DNA from: Roseivirga sp. BDSF3-8
GTDB lineage: Bacteria; Bacteroidota; Bacteroidia; Cytophagales; Cyclobacteriaceae
Direction of reading: 5' to 3'
DNA length: 64,000 nucleotides
NCBI RefSeq assembly: GCF_041449215.1
Contig: NZ_JBGNFV010000001.1
Span: forward strand, 2,579,001 to 2,643,000
Shown: positions 26,634-36,275 of the stretch, one piece after another
Position numbering within the stretch: the first letter of the stretch is position 1
How the letters are laid out: each line of letters starts with the position of its first letter
The notes under the pieces: model-generated
What the model was told of the DNA's origin: nothing
Databases searched by the model: none
Seen by the model: only the letters and a program-made list of their open reading frames with translations
Position numbers and translations under genes: made by a program

Positions 26634-29600
26634 ATGAATACTTTGCTAACTCCTCCTATTGCTATTATAGGTGTGTCCTGCCGTTTTCCACAGGCAGAGA
26701 CTCCTGAAGCATTCTGGAACCTGCTTTCTAAAGGGCTCCAGACGGTAAATGAGCTATCTGATGAAAGATGGCAAATCGATAAGTACTACGATCCGGATAA
26801 AGGTGCAGAAGGGAAGACCAATCAAAAGCATGGTAGCCTGCTGTCAAATCCGGATGACTTTGACCCTCTGTTCTTTAATATCTCTCCATCTGAGGCCATG
26901 GAAATGTCTCCGAGCCAGAAGCTTATGCTTGAACTGGCCTGGGAGGCGATGGAGTATAGTAATATGCCTCTGCGCAAGTGGCAGGGGAGTGAGACAGGGG
27001 TATATGTTGGAAATATCTGGAATGATTTTGAGCATCACCGGAAGCACCTTAATGCCACAGTACGACAGCACAGCGCCATGGGGCAGTCCACAAACCTGAT
27101 TGCCAATAGGGTATCCTATACTTTTGGGTTTACCGGGCCCAGTTTAGTGCTTGATACGGGCTGTTCTTCCTCATTAGTAGCCCTTCACCTTGGGCTACAG
27201 GGACTATGGGAGGGGAGTATTCGCCAGGCCATGGTTGGTGGCATTAACCACACACTGGATATTGACCAGAGTGTGCTGCTATCAAAATTCGGGGGCCTCT
27301 CTTCCAAGGGCCGTTGCAGTACCTTTGATGCCGAAGGCGATGGCTTCGTAAGGGGCGAAGGGGCCGGAATGGTCATTTTGAAAAAACTGGAAGATGCCGA
27401 AAGAGATGGCGATAATATACTGGCTGTAATAAGGGGCAGTGCCATGAATAATAATGGCTTTAATGCTTCATTGCCTGCCACTAGCGTAAAGGGCCAGCTG
27501 GATGTCCTGGAGAGGGCTTATCGTAATAGTGGAATAGCCCCTGGAAAGGTGCATTACCTGGAGGCTCACGGAACGGGGACTAAGCTTGGTGATCCTACGG
27601 AATGCAAAGCGCTGGGCACTTTTTTCAGTACGGGAAGAAATGGCCGCCTGCGCCTGGGGTCTGTGAAAACGAATGTAGGGCATACTGAAGCTGCAGCAGG
27701 TATGGCAGGCCTGATAAAGGTTATTCTTGCTATGAAGCACAGGCAGCTGCCGGCCAGCCTGAATTACCATACCCCTAATCCGGATATTGATTTTGACGGA
27801 CTGAAGTTGGAGGTGCAGGCTGAAGCGGGCGACTGGCCGGTGGCTTCGGGTGAGACGATGAAGGCTGGCGTAAACAGCTTTGGATGGGGTGGTACGAATG
27901 CTCATGTGGTGGTGGAAGAATACCGTCCTGCCGGAGTGAAAGTAAATCCTGAAAGGCCGAAAGAGCGGGTACATATGCTTCCTGTTTACGCTCGGTCGGC
28001 CCAGGCACTGGCAGTCTATGGCAAACGCTACCTGGATCATCTGAACACGCAGGTGAATGGCCACCATGAGGCATTTATGCAATTATGTGAGGATGCTGCC
28101 CTGCGTAGTCAGCCAATGCCTTACCGACTGGCAGTATATGGAAGAGACAAAAGGGAGCTGATTAACTGCCTGGAGGAGGCAATTGCAAAAGCGGATAAAG
28201 CGGTGGCGGGATCCGGTGGGCCGCATAAATCGGTATTTATTTTTCCGGGGCAAGGCTCACAATGGGCTGGTATGGGAGCGGGGCTTTATGGGTCCGAACC
28301 GGTGTTCAGGCAGGCGATCGATGCATGCGAAGAGGCATTTGCTCCTTACGTGAATTGGTCATTGCAAGAGGTGCTGTTTGCGTCACAGGAAGAAAACCGC
28401 CTGAATGAGATCGATGTGATCCAGCCTGCTCTTTGTGCGGTGATGATTGCGCTGGCCCGACTTTGGGAGGCTAAGGGTGTAAAGCCGGATGCGGTAGCGG
28501 GGCATAGCATGGGAGAGGTGGCAGCGGCTCATATTGCCGGAGCTATCTCGCTGGAGGAAGCTGCCCTTATCATCTGCACTCGCAGCCGTCTTATGAAAAC
28601 AGTAGCGGGTAAAGGAGGGGCCATGGCGGTGACTGAACTTACTTATGAAGAGGCTGAGGCTACGTGCGGTTATTACAAAGGGCGCCTGTCTGTTGCCGTT
28701 AATAACAGTGCTAAAAGCACGGTACTGGCGGGTGATGAAGCCGACATTGAGGAGGTTCTGAAGGAGCTGGAGGCAAGGGGATTGTTTGGTAAAAGGGTCA
28801 AGGTGGATGTTGCTTCTCACAGCCCTCAGATGGATCCCCTCATGGAGCCGCTAAGGGATGCGCTGGGTGACCTCAAGCCATCATCAGCGAAGGTTTCACT
28901 CTACTCAACGGTAGAGAGTAAATTAATGCCGGGGGAGGATATGGACGCTGCGTATTGGGTAAGTAACCTAAGGGGGACTGTGCGCTACGCTTCTGTCATA
29001 GAAAAATTACTATCTGAGGGGTATACTACGTTTATTGAAGTAAGTCCTCACCCGGTGCTTTCTACTCCCACACAGGAAACGGCCAGCGCTCTTGATCATG
29101 CCATCATCAGTACACCCACACTGCTCAGAGGTAAGAATGAAGGTGAGATCTTTTACGGCCACTTTGCTGACCTTATGGAAAAGGGTTTTGATCCGGTATG
29201 GGAGGTGTTCTATAACATGGAGCGCCCGAATGGGGTGCGCCTGCCATCCTACCCTTTTCAGAGAGAAACGTATGCACTGGAAGATCGCAGTGCGATGAAG
29301 AGTAATCAGTCGGAGGGTAAGCATCCGCTGATAGGTGAGCCTTACCAGCTTCCGGGCATGGCAAATACGTGGTATGCTAATGCTGTCATAAGCACGTCAA
29401 AGCACCCTTACCTAAAAGACCATGCGGTCAATGATGAGGTGGTGCTACCCGGCGCGGCTTTTGTAGAAATGGCTGTGTCGGTGGGGTGTGAGATATTTGA
29501 TACCCAAACAATAAGGCTAACCGACCTGGTTTTTGAACAGGCGGTGTACCTGAAGGAGCAGAAAGAGGCCAAAATCTATCTGAAAGTAATGGCCGTGGAT

Positions 29601-32600
29601 ACTCAACTGACGGAGTTTATTTTCTACCGCGAAACCGGCCAGGCAGATAATCCTTACAAGCAGCTTTGTAAAGGGCGTATGCAGTTGATGGATGAAGACC
29701 AACTGGTGCCTGTATCCTGCCCGCCGGTATCTGAGCCGGTGAGTATAAGTCAGACCAAAGATTTTTACAGGGGGCTCAGGCATGTGGGTCTGGACTACGG
29801 CGATCACTTCTGCGGGCTGAGTGCCCTTGGGTACTATGGGGGTAATGAATGGCGGAGCTGGCTGGAACTGACCAGTACGGTAGTGGCTGGCCTGCCAACA
29901 TACAACCTGCACCCTGCGCTGCTGGATAGCTGTTTTCAGAGTGTATTTGCCGACATGGATACTACAGGGAAAGACCGCTCTGAATGCTCAGCTTTCCTTA
30001 CCGGCATTGAAAAACTCACCTTTTACACAATGCCGGCTACATTTGATAAGCTGAGGCTTGTGGCGCATTCAGACGATAGGTTGGTGACAGGTGCTAAGGA
30101 AAAGTATGCTGTATCGCTAACCCTGTTTGCTGATGACCGGGCGGTATTTACGGCAAGCGGAATAGAAGGAACGGTGATCAATGCAGCTAACAGCACCACG
30201 GCTGGTGAAGGACTGTATGAAAAGGCCTGGGTAACTGTAGAACAGCCTGGTATGGCTGCAGTGGAAGGTAGTAAAGATCAATGCTGGCTTTTGATTGGGG
30301 ATGAAAATTCATTCACAAAAGAGCTGGCCCTGGCTATGGAGCAGGCACAGTTATCTGTGTTCACGGCTATTCCTGGTGAAGAGGTGAGAGTAGAAGAGGG
30401 CAGGCAATGGACACTGGACCCTGCCAGGGAAGATCACTATAGGCAGGTGGCGGGAGCCAAAGCATGGACCGGCGTTATACATGCGGCTTGCTTTGGAGAT
30501 GCTGCGGAAGCTGCTGATCCATTTGATAGCTTCTCCGCCATGAGTCTGATCTATACGGCGAGGGCTCTGAACGCATGTAAGAGCGATGCTACATTATACA
30601 CCCTATCCCGCGGGTTAATTCCTCTGAAGATGGCTACCGGGCCTGTAAATCTGGCAGAAGCACCGAAAAGCGGTATAGCGCGTGTGATAATGAACGAAAT
30701 GCCGGAACTGGGCCTGAAGTATATTGACCTGAGTCCAAAGCCGGGTCCGGCCGAAGCGGTGGCGTTGGTAAATCTGCTCAGGGCGGGGGGGGAGATTGAA
30801 AGTGAGCTGGCCCTAAGGGGGAGCAAACTGTATGCCCCACGCCTGCGGGCCATGGAGGATGCCGGAAACGGGCATACGGTACAGTATGCAGGAGACGGTA
30901 CTTACCTGGTTACTGGTTTCCGCGGCCTTGGCTTCAGCTTTATCGAGCAGATGATATCTAACGGGGCCCGTTACCTGCTGCTACTTAGCCGTACGGCTAT
31001 GGCACCTGCCGAGGTGATGGATAAAATACAGGCTTATCGTAAGGAGGGGGTTCGTATTGAGATTGTACAGGCGGATGTTTCTAATATGGTCTCTTTGAGC
31101 GAGAGTGTTAGCCAGGCGGCTACGGGCCTGCCGGTGATAAAGGGGATTGTACATGCTGCAGGAATAATAAGCCCTAATGCGCTAACAGACCTTGACAGGA
31201 CTGAGCTTTCTCAGATTCTGGCCCCTAAGGCGCGTGGAGCATGGAACCTGCATGAACTAAGTAAAGATTATCCACTGGAGCATTTTATCATGTTCTCTTC
31301 TGCCTCTGCCCTGATCGGGCTGGCCGGCCAGGCCAGCTATGTGGCGGCGAATACTTGCCTGGATGCCCTGGCTGACTACCGCAGGGGTCAGGGGCTGCCG
31401 GCTACCAGCGTGCAGTGGGGGGTAATAAAAGATGTGGGAATGGTGGCGGATAAGTCTCACCTGCAGCGCTTTGCCGAAGCTGAGGGCTTTGTCTTCATGG
31501 AAAGCAAGGCTGCGATGGATTTGTTTGCAGGGGCTTATCATCCGGATATGAGCCGGATAGGTGTCTGTGAGATAAATGGGGAGAAGATGGCCTCGTACTA
31601 TCCACGGTTTAGCAGGGCTCCTTATTTTGCCGCGCTAATGAATGAGGGGGTGGCCTGTCAGGTGGAAACTGTCAATGTGCCGGCAATGATTGCTACGCTT
31701 GAGAGCGCTGAGGAGGGGAAAAACCTTATTCTCAGTAATATGATCGAATGTGTGGCCAATGTGATCAAGTCCAGTCCGGAAAAACTGGATAAATCCATGA
31801 CCTTTAGTGTGCTGGGTGTGGACTCCCTGATGACGATACAGTTGCGGAACAAAATGGAGAAGAGCCTGGGGCTCAAAATTTCCGTAGCATCTTTCCGGCA
31901 GCACCCTACTCTCGGGGAGTTCTCGTCTTTCCTGTATAAGGAGGTGATGAGGTCACTGGAGACCGTATCTGCCGGGGATACGAAAGTGGAGCACCAGTAC
32001 ATCAGGCAGATGAGGGTGCAACGGGAAGCAAAGAACCGGTTGATATGTTTTCACGACGCTGGCGGTGATTCGGGGATGTATGAAGAATGGATTCCACTTT
32101 TAGGGCATGATACTGAAATATTGGCTGTAGAACTGCCGGGCCGGGATGGCCAGCCGGTCGCTGGTGAGATGACGATGGTGGAACTGGCAGAAGGTATAAC
32201 CCACGAGCTGACGCCTTACCTGGACAGGCCTTATATGCTCTTTGGTCACAGTATGGGAGGGGCATTGCTGTACGAGGTTATGCGCAGTATATCTAAGGCA
32301 AAGCTGCAGGCTCCGGTACATGTTATGGTCTCCAGTGTACCTATGCCGGATGCCTATGATCGCAGCATTGTGGACTACCGCATGCCGGAAGCACAGCTTA
32401 CCGGGTTTTATCCTCAACTGAGGTTAGAGAACCTGGGGGGTGATGAGGGCTTACAGCAACGTCTGATCAGTACCATACGGAATGATATGAAAGTACTCAC
32501 TACCTATGAGTACAGGCCCCAGGAAGCGTGGGCGGCTGATCTCACAGCTTTTGGGGCTGAGGAGGATAACCTGCTTACTTTTGACCAGGTACAAAAGTGG

Positions 32601-32735
32601 AAGGGGATGACCCGCGGTACTTTCTGCCTGGTGAAGCGGCCGGGAGGACATCGCTACGTGGTGAATGATGCTGACTATCTTACTGGTTACATCAAAGGGA
32701 TTCTTTCTAAACGATTGACCGAAAAAATACGCTGA
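26634..32735 (+). CDS. Single-module type I polyketide synthase KS-AT-DH-KR-ACP-TE
   Basis: 2033 residues. KS (about 8-425): Cys177 in DTGCSSSL, His312 in EAHGTGT, His350 in TNVGH. AT (about 530-870): GHSMGEV near 622; the specificity region reads VASHS, not diagnostic. DH (about 895-1200): the block KDHAVNDEVVLPG near 925 supplies the catalytic His and HPALLDS the Asp. KR (about 1420-1670): Ser, Tyr and Asn present (FSSASALIG, ASYVAAN), but the cofactor loop TGFRGLG is one residue shorter than the usual TGGxGGLG. ACP: GVDSLM near 1727. TE: GHSMGG near 1869. No ER, docking or loading domain, so it may act iteratively. No phosphopantetheinyl transferase in the window. Product unknown. Confidence 0.93.
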   Translation: MNTLLTPPIAIIGVSCRFPQAETPEAFWNLLSKGLQTVNELSDERWQIDKYYDPDKGAEGKTNQKHGSLLSNPDDFDPLFFNISPSEAMEMSPSQKLMLELAWEAMEYSNMPLRKWQGSETGVYVGNIWNDFEHHRKHLNATVRQHSAMGQSTNLIANRVSYTFGFTGPSLVLDTGCSSSLVALHLGLQGLWEGSIRQAMVGGINHTLDIDQSVLLSKFGGLSSKGRCSTFDAEGDGFVRGEGAGMVILKKLEDAERDGDNILAVIRGSAMNNNGFNASLPATSVKGQLDVLERAYRNSGIAPGKVHYLEAHGTGTKLGDPTECKALGTFFSTGRNGRLRLGSVKTNVGHTEAAAGMAGLIKVILAMKHRQLPASLNYHTPNPDIDFDGLKLEVQAEAGDWPVASGETMKAGVNSFGWGGTNAHVVVEEYRPAGVKVNPERPKERVHMLPVYARSAQALAVYGKRYLDHLNTQVNGHHEAFMQLCEDAALRSQPMPYRLAVYGRDKRELINCLEEAIAKADKAVAGSGGPHKSVFIFPGQGSQWAGMGAGLYGSEPVFRQAIDACEEAFAPYVNWSLQEVLFASQEENRLNEIDVIQPALCAVMIALARLWEAKGVKPDAVAGHSMGEVAAAHIAGAISLEEAALIICTRSRLMKTVAGKGGAMAVTELTYEEAEATCGYYKGRLSVAVNNSAKSTVLAGDEADIEEVLKELEARGLFGKRVKVDVASHSPQMDPLMEPLRDALGDLKPSSAKVSLYSTVESKLMPGEDMDAAYWVSNLRGTVRYASVIEKLLSEGYTTFIEVSPHPVLSTPTQETASALDHAIISTPTLLRGKNEGEIFYGHFADLMEKGFDPVWEVFYNMERPNGVRLPSYPFQRETYALEDRSAMKSNQSEGKHPLIGEPYQLPGMANTWYANAVISTSKHPYLKDHAVNDEVVLPGAAFVEMAVSVGCEIFDTQTIRLTDLVFEQAVYLKEQKEAKIYLKVMAVDTQLTEFIFYRETGQADNPYKQLCKGRMQLMDEDQLVPVSCPPVSEPVSISQTKDFYRGLRHVGLDYGDHFCGLSALGYYGGNEWRSWLELTSTVVAGLPTYNLHPALLDSCFQSVFADMDTTGKDRSECSAFLTGIEKLTFYTMPATFDKLRLVAHSDDRLVTGAKEKYAVSLTLFADDRAVFTASGIEGTVINAANSTTAGEGLYEKAWVTVEQPGMAAVEGSKDQCWLLIGDENSFTKELALAMEQAQLSVFTAIPGEEVRVEEGRQWTLDPAREDHYRQVAGAKAWTGVIHAACFGDAAEAADPFDSFSAMSLIYTARALNACKSDATLYTLSRGLIPLKMATGPVNLAEAPKSGIARVIMNEMPELGLKYIDLSPKPGPAEAVALVNLLRAGGEIESELALRGSKLYAPRLRAMEDAGNGHTVQYAGDGTYLVTGFRGLGFSFIEQMISNGARYLLLLSRTAMAPAEVMDKIQAYRKEGVRIEIVQADVSNMVSLSESVSQAATGLPVIKGIVHAAGIISPNALTDLDRTELSQILAPKARGAWNLHELSKDYPLEHFIMFSSASALIGLAGQASYVAANTCLDALADYRRGQGLPATSVQWGVIKDVGMVADKSHLQRFAEAEGFVFMESKAAMDLFAGAYHPDMSRIGVCEINGEKMASYYPRFSRAPYFAALMNEGVACQVETVNVPAMIATLESAEEGKNLILSNMIECVANVIKSSPEKLDKSMTFSVLGVDSLMTIQLRNKMEKSLGLKISVASFRQHPTLGEFSSFLYKEVMRSLETVSAGDTKVEHQYIRQMRVQREAKNRLICFHDAGGDSGMYEEWIPLLGHDTEILAVELPGRDGQPVAGEMTMVELAEGITHELTPYLDRPYMLFGHSMGGALLYEVMRSISKAKLQAPVHVMVSSVPMPDAYDRSIVDYRMPEAQLTGFYPQLRLENLGGDEGLQQRLISTIRNDMKVLTTYEYRPQEAWAADLTAFGAEEDNLLTFDQVQKWKGMTRGTFCLVKRPGGHRYVVNDADYLTGYIKGILSKRLTEKIR

Positions 32736-32740
32736 TACAC

Positions 32741-32781
32741 AAGCCCTCTGTGCCTCCCGGGTACAGGGGGCTTTTCTTTTT
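32741..32781 (+). terminator. Terminator after the PKS gene
   Basis: Stem AAGCCCTCTGT / ACAGGGGGCTT followed by TTCTTTTTG. It separates the PKS from the lipocalin-like gene 10 bp further on. Confidence 0.7.
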
Positions 32782-32791
32782 GTAAGTTATT

Positions 32792-33244
32792 ATGACAGGA
32801 ATGGATATACTGGAAAAGATTAAAGGAACCTGGCTACTGGATAGCTGGACGTACCGGGATGGAGGGGGAGATGAGAAGGATTACTTCGGCCCCGGGCCGG
32901 GCGGTATACTGATGTTTGACGGCAGAGGCCGGATGAATGTTCAGGTGCACCGGTCTGATAGGAGCAGGTTTGGATCGGAGGGTATTTTAGGTGGAGAACC
33001 GGAAGAAATATCTGCTGCTTTCACTTCTTATTTTGCTTACTATGGCACTTATGAAAAAGGGGAAGAACCGGATACGGTTGTGAATATAGTGGAGGGGGCC
33101 CTGTTTCCAAACTGGGTGGGAGATAAGCAGGTCAGGTACGTGTCAGTGCAAAATGACTACCTGTTATTAACTACTCCTCCCGTGCTGGCCGGGGAAGAGG
33201 TACGTAGGTTTACACTAAAATGGAAACGTTCTGATACTCAATGA
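32792..33244 (+). CDS. Lipocalin-like domain protein
   Basis: 150 residues. It opens MDILEKIKGTWLLDSWTYRD and has FGPGPGGILMFDGRGRMNVQV plus YFAYYGTYE, the pattern of the lipocalin-like Lipocalin_5 family, small beta-barrel proteins often found beside polyketide and other secondary-metabolite genes. A start at 32801 is also possible. Ligand unknown. It follows the PKS terminator directly, so transcription may depend on read-through or its own promoter. Confidence 0.8.
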   Translation: MTGMDILEKIKGTWLLDSWTYRDGGGDEKDYFGPGPGGILMFDGRGRMNVQVHRSDRSRFGSEGILGGEPEEISAAFTSYFAYYGTYEKGEEPDTVVNIVEGALFPNWVGDKQVRYVSVQNDYLLLTTPPVLAGEEVRRFTLKWKRSDTQ

Positions 33245-33390
33245 TAAAATATTGCTGTTTCCTTTGTTGCGATATGGTGCAAATGGGACGATTAATGGCA
33301 ATTTGACCCCCTTAGGGGCACAATTATGTGCCAATCCGGACGTCGTAAGAATTGATAGTTTACTTACCTGATTAGTTGATATAACGTCTC

Positions 33391-33398
33391 TACATTTG
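33391..33398 (+). promoter_or_regulatory. Candidate Bacteroidota -7 box (TAnnTTTG)
   Basis: TACATTTG lies 30 bp before the ATG at 33428 and matches the Bacteroidota -7 consensus exactly. A TTG -33 element at the usual spacing was not seen. Confidence 0.4.
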
Positions 33399-33427
33399 TT
33401 TTATTAACAATTAGCAAAATACCAGAT

Positions 33428-33838
33428 ATGGATTCAACAGCTACTGTATCTTCATTCGAGGTGGTCCATTTGGCCAAAAACATTGAGATCAGCTACTCGC
33501 AGAAGGATAACCATCTTTACTGCAATTGGCTAGGATTCCAGAACAAACAATTGATCATGGAGTCCGGTGAAACAATCCTTGAAATTGTAAAGGAAAAAGG
33601 GGTTACCCACGTATTGAATGACAACTCAAAGGTGACCGGCCCATGGCAGGAAGCTGCCGAGTGGACATCTACTGTGTGGTTCCCTCAAATGTTCGAAGCA
33701 GGCCTTGAAAAGTTTGCCTGGATATTTTCAGCAAACATCTTTGCCGAGCTTTCTGCCAAAAAGGCGATGCCTCAAACAGATAACATTAAGTCCTTCAATA
33801 ATATCCATGACGCCAAAAAATGGCTTGCTGAAGGATAA
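33428..33838 (+). CDS. STAS/SpoIIAA-like hypothetical protein
   Basis: 136 residues, soluble. The segments ISYSQKDNHLYCNWLGFQ, GVTHVLNDNSKVTGPW and a C-terminal helix ending HDAKKWLAEG fit the fold of small STAS-like (SpoIIAA-like) proteins common in Cytophagia. No catalytic motif. A TAnnTTTG box precedes it and a terminator follows, so it is a single-gene unit. Confidence 0.55.
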   Translation: MDSTATVSSFEVVHLAKNIEISYSQKDNHLYCNWLGFQNKQLIMESGETILEIVKEKGVTHVLNDNSKVTGPWQEAAEWTSTVWFPQMFEAGLEKFAWIFSANIFAELSAKKAMPQTDNIKSFNNIHDAKKWLAEG

Positions 33839-33864
33839 TAAAGAGTTTAATCATTGTGTTAACG

Positions 33865-33897
33865 GAGCTGCCTTTTTACCGGGGCAGCTCTTTCTAT
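33865..33897 (+). terminator. Terminator after the STAS-like gene
   Basis: Stem GAGCTGCC / GGCAGCTC with a T-rich tail (TTTCTATTT). It lies just before the convergent TRIC gene. Confidence 0.75.
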
Positions 33898-34496
33898 TTG
33901 AGGGTAGGTAGTGACAGCTTAAACCTGACGGCCAACAGCCTGATAGCGACTACGAGTGCTATGCATATGAGCATGTTAGGGCTTCGCTCTACTCCAAAGT
34001 ACTTAAGGGTGAGGTACATTCCTGCACCTGAAAGGCAGGCGGTGGCATAGACTTCCTTTCTGAAGATAACGGGCATCTCGTTAGTGAGGGTGTCACGTAT
34101 GACTCCGCCCATTACGCCGGTAAACATGCCCATGATCACGGCAATCTCGGCGGTGACGCCGAGGCTCAGGGCTTTTTCCAGCCCGAGGATGGTGAAAAAG
34201 GCTATTCCCAGGGAGTCAAATAGCAGAAAGGTTCTGCGCAGCTTGGCTATTACACGGAAGAAGAGGAATGTGGTGGCCACACCTGCTATGATGGCATAGA
34301 TGAGAAGTACATCGTCTATCCATACGAGGGGGTAGCTTCCCAGGAGGATGTCCCGCAGGCTACCGCCTCCTATTGCGGTGATAAATCCCGTAAAAGCGGC
34401 TCCAAACCAGTCCTGATCTTTGTCCTGCACGGCTACGGCTCCTGATACAGCAAAAAAGTATGTTCCAGCTAGCTCTAGTATGTACTGTAAGGTCAT
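33894..34496 (-). CDS. TRIC-type cation channel (UPF0126 family)
   Basis: 200 residues with about seven hydrophobic segments and two internally repeated glycine motifs: TAIGGGSLRDILLG and GVMGGVIRDTLTNEMP. The paired GGGxxRD motifs are diagnostic of the UPF0126/TRIC family, trimeric monovalent-cation channels. Single gene, convergent with its left neighbour. Confidence 0.88.
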   Translation of the reverse strand: MTLQYILELAGTYFFAVSGAVAVQDKDQDWFGAAFTGFITAIGGGSLRDILLGSYPLVWIDDVLLIYAIIAGVATTFLFFRVIAKLRRTFLLFDSLGIAFFTILGLEKALSLGVTAEIAVIMGMFTGVMGGVIRDTLTNEMPVIFRKEVYATACLSGAGMYLTLKYFGVERSPNMLICIALVVAIRLLAVRFKLSLPTLK

Positions 34497-34619
34497 CTGT
34501 TCTCGCTTAGTCGTGGTATTGCTCCAAATGTAAAGGCTATTGAACGGAAAAGAAGGCTGTCAGGATTCATTTTTTTAAAACCTTATGCCTGTCTACCTTT
34601 AAGTGCTTTACAGGACTGT

Positions 34620-35567
34620 ATGATTACAGAAAAAACCATCGTCTTTATCGTGCCGCCACGGGTACATTTACTGGACCTGACGGGGGCGGCTCATATTTTT
34701 TATGAAGCGGCAGATATGGGGGCACCGCTTCGTCTGGTGTTTGCTTCTCCGGATGAGGGAGAGATGGTGCAGTCTACGGCAGGCCTGGTACTGGGGCGCT
34801 TAGGGCATTTTAGTAACTATACTTTACAGCCGGGGGATTACGTATTTGTGCCGGGGCTTGAATCGGACCTGCTGCTCAGTGAGTCTTTTTATGGAGAACG
34901 CAGTGCTTTTTTTGAATGGCTGAGGGAGGCATATGAAGGAGGGGCAAATGTGGCATCTGTATGTACGGGTGCTTTTCTGCTGGCGGCCTCGGGTATACTT
35001 GATGGAAAGCTCTGCACGACTCACTGGAAGTTTTACCGTACGATCAGGGAGATGTTTCCGGCTATTGACCTTAAGGAGAACCGGCTTTTTACGGATGCGG
35101 GGAGGCTGCTGACGAGTGCGGGGGTGGCTTCGGGCATCGATCTGGCGCTGTATGTGCTGGAAAAAGAGTATGGCACAACGCTGGCGGGACGGGTGGCGAG
35201 GGAGGTGGTGGTGTATCACAGGCGGGGAGAGGGGGACCCACAGCTAAGTGTGTACCTGCAATACCGGAATCACCTTAACGGCAGGGTGCACAGGGTGCAG
35301 GAGCACCTGAGTGCTCACCTGGCTGAGAAATGTACACTTAGTGACCTGGCTGAGGTGGTGGGGACAAGCTCCCGAAATCTGACGCGGCTATTTCGGGAAA
35401 CGACCGGAATTACAATCGGGCTGTACCATGAAAAACTGAGGGCAGAGGAAGCCCTGCGGCTGGAAAGACTGGGGCACACGCGGGATTTCATTGCGGAGGC
35501 TTGCGGGCTATCCAGTACTAACCAGGTGCGGCATTTATTAAATAAATACCGGGAGGCTATGGCCTGA
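34620..35567 (+). CDS. GlxA-type AraC regulator with DJ-1/PfpI domain
   Basis: 315 residues. The N-terminal DJ-1/PfpI domain (about 1-190) has VCTGAFLLAASGILDGKLCTTHW, with Cys at the nucleophile-elbow position; such regulators usually sense ligand rather than catalyse. The C-terminal AraC domain (about 215-315) has two helix-turn-helix motifs (CTLSDLAEVVGTSSRNLTRLF and TRDFIAEACGLSSTNQVRHLL). It may control the neighbouring GyrI-like and secreted DJ-1-like genes. Confidence 0.9.
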   Translation: MITEKTIVFIVPPRVHLLDLTGAAHIFYEAADMGAPLRLVFASPDEGEMVQSTAGLVLGRLGHFSNYTLQPGDYVFVPGLESDLLLSESFYGERSAFFEWLREAYEGGANVASVCTGAFLLAASGILDGKLCTTHWKFYRTIREMFPAIDLKENRLFTDAGRLLTSAGVASGIDLALYVLEKEYGTTLAGRVAREVVVYHRRGEGDPQLSVYLQYRNHLNGRVHRVQEHLSAHLAEKCTLSDLAEVVGTSSRNLTRLFRETTGITIGLYHEKLRAEEALRLERLGHTRDFIAEACGLSSTNQVRHLLNKYREAMA

Positions 35568-35620
35568 CGGGTAGGTGCGCTATGATTTTGTAAGCGATTG
35601 TATTAATCTATGGGGGTTGT

Positions 35621-35680
35621 CCTATGCAGGTCGCACCTATGCAGGTCGCACCTATGCAGGCCGCACCTATGCAGGCCGCA
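35621..35680. repeat. Tandem repeat, 15 bp x 4
   Basis: Four head-to-tail units of CCTATGCAGGTCGCA (the last two read CCGCA). The last unit covers the stop codon of the minus-strand GyrI-like gene, so the array is its 3' tail; on that strand each unit holds a CAT-AGG near the stop. Confidence 0.9.
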
Positions 35681-36155
35681 CAGGTATGTAGACTTCTTCT
35701 TGGGAGCGGGGGTCTATTGGGCCGTAGTACTTTTTGCCCATGACCTCAAAATGGGGGCGCTGATCCAGCATGTATCCGCTTTTGGGTAGCCACTCTTCAT
35801 AAATAAAGGCGGCTGTTTTGCTAAAATCCTTTGCCACTCCATGGTGAATGAAAACGGCATATCTGCCCTTGGGTATTTGGAGGGGCTTCATATTTCGAGG
35901 CAGGTTATCTGCGGAAGCTACTCTTACGGCAGCCCATTTTGTGAAAACAGTACTGTTATCAAAGGTGGCCATCTCAAAGCCGGAGGGGTAAATCTCCACT
36001 GAATAAAGGTCATGCCCTATGGGTTGGGGGATGGCCTGGCGGCGTGGCATAAAAGCCTGCCAAAGGATATTGGTCTGGTCCTTATTAAGTGACATTTCCA
36101 TGGGCATCCCTGCCAGCAGAAACCCATCGGTCTGTATGATCCTTGCCTTTTCCAT
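35667..36155 (-). CDS. GyrI-like small-molecule-binding protein
   Basis: 162 residues. The pattern RYAVFIHHGVAKDFSKTAAFIYEEWLPKSGYMLDQRPHFEVM is the core of GyrI-like/AraC effector-binding domains, here without any DNA-binding part. Such single-domain proteins bind hydrophobic drugs or hydrolyse some cyclopropanoids in some members. Its last codons and TAG fall inside a 15-bp tandem repeat. The neighbouring GlxA-type regulator is convergent. Confidence 0.82.
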   Translation of the reverse strand: MEKARIIQTDGFLLAGMPMEMSLNKDQTNILWQAFMPRRQAIPQPIGHDLYSVEIYPSGFEMATFDNSTVFTKWAAVRVASADNLPRNMKPLQIPKGRYAVFIHHGVAKDFSKTAAFIYEEWLPKSGYMLDQRPHFEVMGKKYYGPIDPRSQEEVYIPVRPA

Positions 36156-36275
36156 TATTATCCCAGTTTTACTAAAGCGGCAATGTACAATATTTTTGGC
36201 CGGATATTGCGTAATCCTGTCCTTGTGGGAGGGAGGTGATGGATTTACTTTTACGCTAAATCAACCCTGATAATT

